In this document: piece by piece, positions 61,465 to 64,000 of the stretch
How positions within the stretch are numbered: the first letter of the stretch is position 1
How the letters are laid out: the number at the start of each line of letters is the position of its first letter
Assembly: GCF_002874965.1 (NCBI RefSeq)
Contig: NZ_CP025624.1
Span: 186,001-250,000 of the forward strand
Length of the DNA: 64,000 bases
Direction of reading: 5' to 3'
Source of the DNA: Pseudomonas sp. NC02
GTDB lineage: Bacteria; Pseudomonadota; Gammaproteobacteria; Pseudomonadales; Pseudomonadaceae
Program-made: the position numbers and the translations under genes
Notes under the pieces: model-generated
The model's input: only the letters and a program-made list of their open reading frames with translations
Told to the model about the DNA's origin: nothing
Databases searched by the model: none

Positions 61465-63465
61465 ATGAGTGCATCGTCCACACCTTCCAGCGGTCTGGTC
61501 CGCATGAACCCGCCGGTGTTTTACTTCGCCGCGAGCTTCATCCTGCTGTTCGGCCTGACCGTCATCGCGATTCCCGAACAAGCCGGCGCCTGGCTGCTGG
61601 CCGCACAAAACTGGGCGGCCAACACGGTCGGCTGGTACTACATGCTGGCGATGACCCTGTATCTGGTCTTCGTGGTGGTCACCGCGTTATCGGGCTACGG
61701 CAAGATCAAACTCGGTGCCGACCACGACGAGCCCGAATTCAGTTACCTGTCCTGGGCCGGCATGCTGTTCGCCGCCGGGATCAGCATCACGCTGTTTTTC
61801 TTCTGCGTGTCCGAACCCCTGACTCACCTGGTGCAACCGCCCCAGGGCGAGGCCCTGAACGGTGACGCGGCGCGCCAGGCCATGCAGATCCTGTTTCTGC
61901 ACTGGGGCCTGCATGGCTGGGGCGTGTTCGCCTTCGTCGGCATGGCCCTGGCGTACTTCGCCTACCGGCATAACCTGCCGCTGGCGTTGCGCTCGGCGCT
62001 GTACCCGCTGATCGGCAAGCGCATCAACGGCCCCATCGGTTATGCGGTAGACGGCTTCGGCATCATCGCCACGGTGTTCGGCCTCGGCGCCGACATGGGC
62101 TTTGGCGTGTTGCACCTCAACTCCGGGCTCGATTACCTGTTCGGCGTGGCCCACACCCAGTGGATCCAGGTCGGCCTCATCACCTTGATGATGGGCGCGG
62201 CGATCCTGGTGGCGGTCTCCGGTGTCGATAAAGGCGTGCGGGTGATGTCCGACATCAACATGCTGCTGGCCTGCGCGCTGCTGCTGTTCGTGTTGTTCGC
62301 CGGCCCTACCCAACACTTGCTCAACACCCTGATCCAGAACATCGGCGACTACCTCGGCGCCTTGCCGACCAAGAGTTTCGACCTCTACGCCTACGACAAA
62401 CCGAGCGACTGGCTGGGCGGCTGGACCGTGTTCTATTGGGCCTGGTGGATCGCATGGTCGCCGTTCGTAGGCCTGTTTATCGCGCGCATTTCCCGCGGTC
62501 GTACCATTCGTGAATTCGTGTTCGGCGTGCTGTTGATCCCGCTGGGCTTCACCCTGGCGTGGATGTCGATCTTCGGCAACAGCGCCATCGACCAGGTACT
62601 CAACCACGGCCTTACGGCGCTGGGACAGTCGGCCATTGATGACCCGTCGATGAGCCTCTACCTGCTGCTGGAAACCTACCCGTGGAGCAAGACGGTGATC
62701 GCGGTCACGGTGTTTATCAGCTTCGTGTTCTTCGTCACCTCGGCCGACTCCGGCACGGTGGTGCTCTCGACCTTGTCGGCCAAAGGCGGCAACGCCGATG
62801 AAGACGGGCCGAAGTGGCTGCGGGTGTTCTGGGGCGCGATGACCGCGTTGGTGACCAGCGCGCTGCTGTTTGCCGGCAGCATCGACTCGCTCAAGTCGGC
62901 CGTGGTGCTGACCTCGCTACCGTTCTCGATGATCCTGCTGCTGATGATGTGGGGGCTGCACAAGGCGTTCTACCTTGAGTCGCAGAAGCAGATTGCGCAG
63001 ATGCATTCCCTCGCGCCGGTATCGGGCTCACGCAAGGGCACGGGCGGTTGGCGCCAGCGCCTGAGCCAGGCGGTGCATTTCCCGTCACGGGATGAGGTGT
63101 ACCGTTTCCTCGAGACCACGGTGCGCCCGGCCATCGAAGAAGTGACGGCGGTGTTTGTCGAAAAAGGCCTCAACGTCGTCACCCAGCCTGACCCGGCCAA
63201 TGACAGCGTCAGCCTGGAGATCGGCCACGGCGAGCAGCACCCGTTTGTGTATCAGGTGCAGATGCGCGGCTATTTCACCCCGTCATTCGCACGGGGCGGC
63301 ATGGGTTCCAAGCAGCTCAACAACCGCCGCTACTACCGGGCGGAAGTGCACTTGAGCGAGGGCAGTCAGGACTACGATCTGGTGGGCTACACCAAGGAGC
63401 AGATCATCAACGACATCCTCGACCAGTACGAACGGCACATGCAGTTCCTGCACCTGGTTCGTTAA
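61465..63465 (+). CDS. betT: BCCT-family choline/betaine transporter
   Basis: A 666-residue carrier with 12 spans in the first 515 residues and a long cytoplasmic C-terminal domain of about 150 residues. GAGG precedes the ATG. The BCCT signature with Trp-rich substrate helix is WTVFYWAWWIAWSPFVGLFIARISRGRTIREF (given in parts: WTVFYWAWWIAW and SPFVGLFIARISRG, about 315-347). The long tail is typical of BetT, a proton-driven choline importer, where it tunes the response to osmotic stress. The upstream dyad suggests choline-responsive control. Confidence 0.93.
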   Translation: MSASSTPSSGLVRMNPPVFYFAASFILLFGLTVIAIPEQAGAWLLAAQNWAANTVGWYYMLAMTLYLVFVVVTALSGYGKIKLGADHDEPEFSYLSWAGMLFAAGISITLFFFCVSEPLTHLVQPPQGEALNGDAARQAMQILFLHWGLHGWGVFAFVGMALAYFAYRHNLPLALRSALYPLIGKRINGPIGYAVDGFGIIATVFGLGADMGFGVLHLNSGLDYLFGVAHTQWIQVGLITLMMGAAILVAVSGVDKGVRVMSDINMLLACALLLFVLFAGPTQHLLNTLIQNIGDYLGALPTKSFDLYAYDKPSDWLGGWTVFYWAWWIAWSPFVGLFIARISRGRTIREFVFGVLLIPLGFTLAWMSIFGNSAIDQVLNHGLTALGQSAIDDPSMSLYLLLETYPWSKTVIAVTVFISFVFFVTSADSGTVVLSTLSAKGGNADEDGPKWLRVFWGAMTALVTSALLFAGSIDSLKSAVVLTSLPFSMILLLMMWGLHKAFYLESQKQIAQMHSLAPVSGSRKGTGGWRQRLSQAVHFPSRDEVYRFLETTVRPAIEEVTAVFVEKGLNVVTQPDPANDSVSLEIGHGEQHPFVYQVQMRGYFTPSFARGGMGSKQLNNRRYYRAEVHLSEGSQDYDLVGYTKEQIINDILDQYERHMQFLHLVR

Positions 63466-63468
63466 GGC

Positions 63469-63717
63469 TCAGGCCCTGATAAACAGGGCCAGTGCCACCA
63501 ACGGCGCACCGAATACCCCGCTGCCGATCACCAGCTCCGAGACCAGGGGCTGGCCGGCAGTGACCACGCCTACCGCGCCGTTCACCACCGACACCACCAG
63601 CCAGATCCCGACAAAGCTGTAGGCCAGAATGTGCCGGCTGACGCCCAGCTTTTGGCCGATGAACAGCATCAGCGCGAGGAGGATCAGGCCGGCGGTGATG
63701 ACGAGGGCGGTGTGCAT
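63469..63717 (-). CDS. Small integral membrane protein, unknown function
   Basis: An 82-residue protein. AGGAG lies upstream of ATG 63717. Three predicted membrane segments (about 3-22, 30-50 and 62-81) take up almost the entire chain, with a short LGVSRH loop and no catalytic motif. The gene is convergent with betT; the two stops are 3 bases apart. I do not recognise the family. Confidence 0.7.
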   Translation of the reverse strand: MHTALVITAGLILLALMLFIGQKLGVSRHILAYSFVGIWLVVSVVNGAVGVVTAGQPLVSELVIGSGVFGAPLVALALFIRA

Positions 63718-63763
63718 ATCTTAAGTCTCCTGATACCCGCTGATTTTCCATGAACACCAAACC

Positions 63764-63858
63764 TGTGGCGAGGGAGCTTGCTCCCGCTGGGCTGCGCAGC
63801 GGCCCCAAAAAAGATGGGAGCGCTGCGCACTCCAGCGGGAGCAAGCTCCCTCGCCACA
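63764..63858. repeat. REP pair, GTGGCGAGGGAGCTTGCTCCC type
   Basis: TGTGGCGAGGGAGCTTGCTC and its exact reverse complement flank a spacer with GCTGCGCAGC. Near-identical to the core at 11644-11737. Confidence 0.88.
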
Positions 63859-63894
63859 ATATTAGTGCGTCGTAGAGTGAGTGCTGCGTGGCCT

Positions 63895-64000
63895 TCAGAC
63901 CAAACCACCATTGGCCCGCAGGATTTGCCCGTTCACCCAACCACCGGCCGGGCTCACCAGGAACGCCACCACGCGGGCGATATCTTCCGGTTGGCCCAGG
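63895..64000 (-). CDS. Short-chain dehydrogenase/reductase, C-terminal part only
   Basis: The 34 codons visible read LGQPEDIARVVAFLVSPAGG then WVNGQILRANGGLV and a TGA stop at 63895-63897. This is the conserved C-terminal end of classical SDR enzymes (P-E-D-I-A-x-x-V-x-F-L-x-S-x-x-x-x-W-V-x-G-Q-x-x-x-x-x-G-G). The N-terminal Rossmann part and active site lie beyond the window edge. Confidence 0.88.
   Translation of the reverse strand, partial: LGQPEDIARVVAFLVSPAGGWVNGQILRANGGLV

Noticed and set aside
10321..63858. CRISPR-like arrays from the many short repeats
   Set aside because: The repeats are palindromic pairs spread singly between genes, not evenly spaced direct repeats, and no cas gene is present.

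Overview
The window looks like chromosomal DNA of a fluorescent Pseudomonas (P. fluorescens group). The GC content is high, the gene order gabD-gabT ... GGDEF/EAL-oscA-sbp-cysT-cysW-cysA resembles the corresponding P. aeruginosa region, and REP/REPIN-type intergenic palindromes of the Pseudomonas kind occur throughout. I see no prophage, IS element, plasmid origin or CRISPR array. Species assignment is inference.

Layout. 1-5.5 kb: the 3' end of an autotransporter, a small lipoprotein, and a vWA lipoprotein / ECF sigma factor / membrane protein operon. 5.6 kb: tRNA-Arg(CCG). 6-9 kb: gabD-gabT (GABA degradation). 9-15 kb: signalling genes (receiver-HDOD, PAS-GGDEF, PAS-GGDEF-EAL) and the fatty-acid desaturase desA. 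15.3-19.5 kb: sulfate uptake (oscA, sbp, cysT, cysW, cysA). 19.6-30 kb: mixed accessory genes (Mpo1-like, Crp/Fnr, a lone receiver, AraC with a second desaturase, three LysR regulators, a royal-jelly/yellow-type protein, an MFS carrier, a deaminase). 30.3-39 kb: TonB-ExbB-ExbD, an alpha/beta hydrolase, an atypical sigma-54 AAA+ protein, an orphan MetQ-like binding protein and a polar-amino-acid-type ABC transporter. 39-48 kb: an SMC-like ATPase, a TriABC-type RND pump with two lipoprotein adaptors, and a secreted glycosidase-like protein. 48-61 kb: metQ-metN-metI, an NtaA/DmoA-type flavin monooxygenase, two SfnB-type oxidoreductases, cystine uptake (tcyJ-tcyL-tcyN), D-cysteine desulfhydrase and serine acetyltransferase. 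61.4-64 kb: betT, a small membrane protein and the 3' end of an SDR gene.

How it works together. Much of 15-19.5 kb and 30-61 kb reads as a sulfur-acquisition region: sulfate uptake, uptake of methionine, cystine and probably other organosulfur compounds, flavin-dependent attack on organosulfur substrates, and cysteine synthesis and breakdown. Two sequence-level signs tie these genes together. First, six of the proteins (OscA, Sbp, MetQ-like, MetQ, TcyJ and one SfnB) contain no Met or Cys beyond the start Met, and others in the region are nearly free of both. Second, AT-rich intergenic stretches ahead of six of the genes share a T-rich GGAATAT-like motif, a candidate operator for CysB or another sulfur-starvation activator.

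Most interesting leads: the Met/Cys-free protein set; a 20-residue leader ORF overlapping the first sfnB-like gene; a sigma-54 AAA+ protein with no canonical GAFTGA loop and no visible DNA-binding domain; a TonB system that appears sulfur-linked; and a roughly 410-bp near-perfect palindrome.
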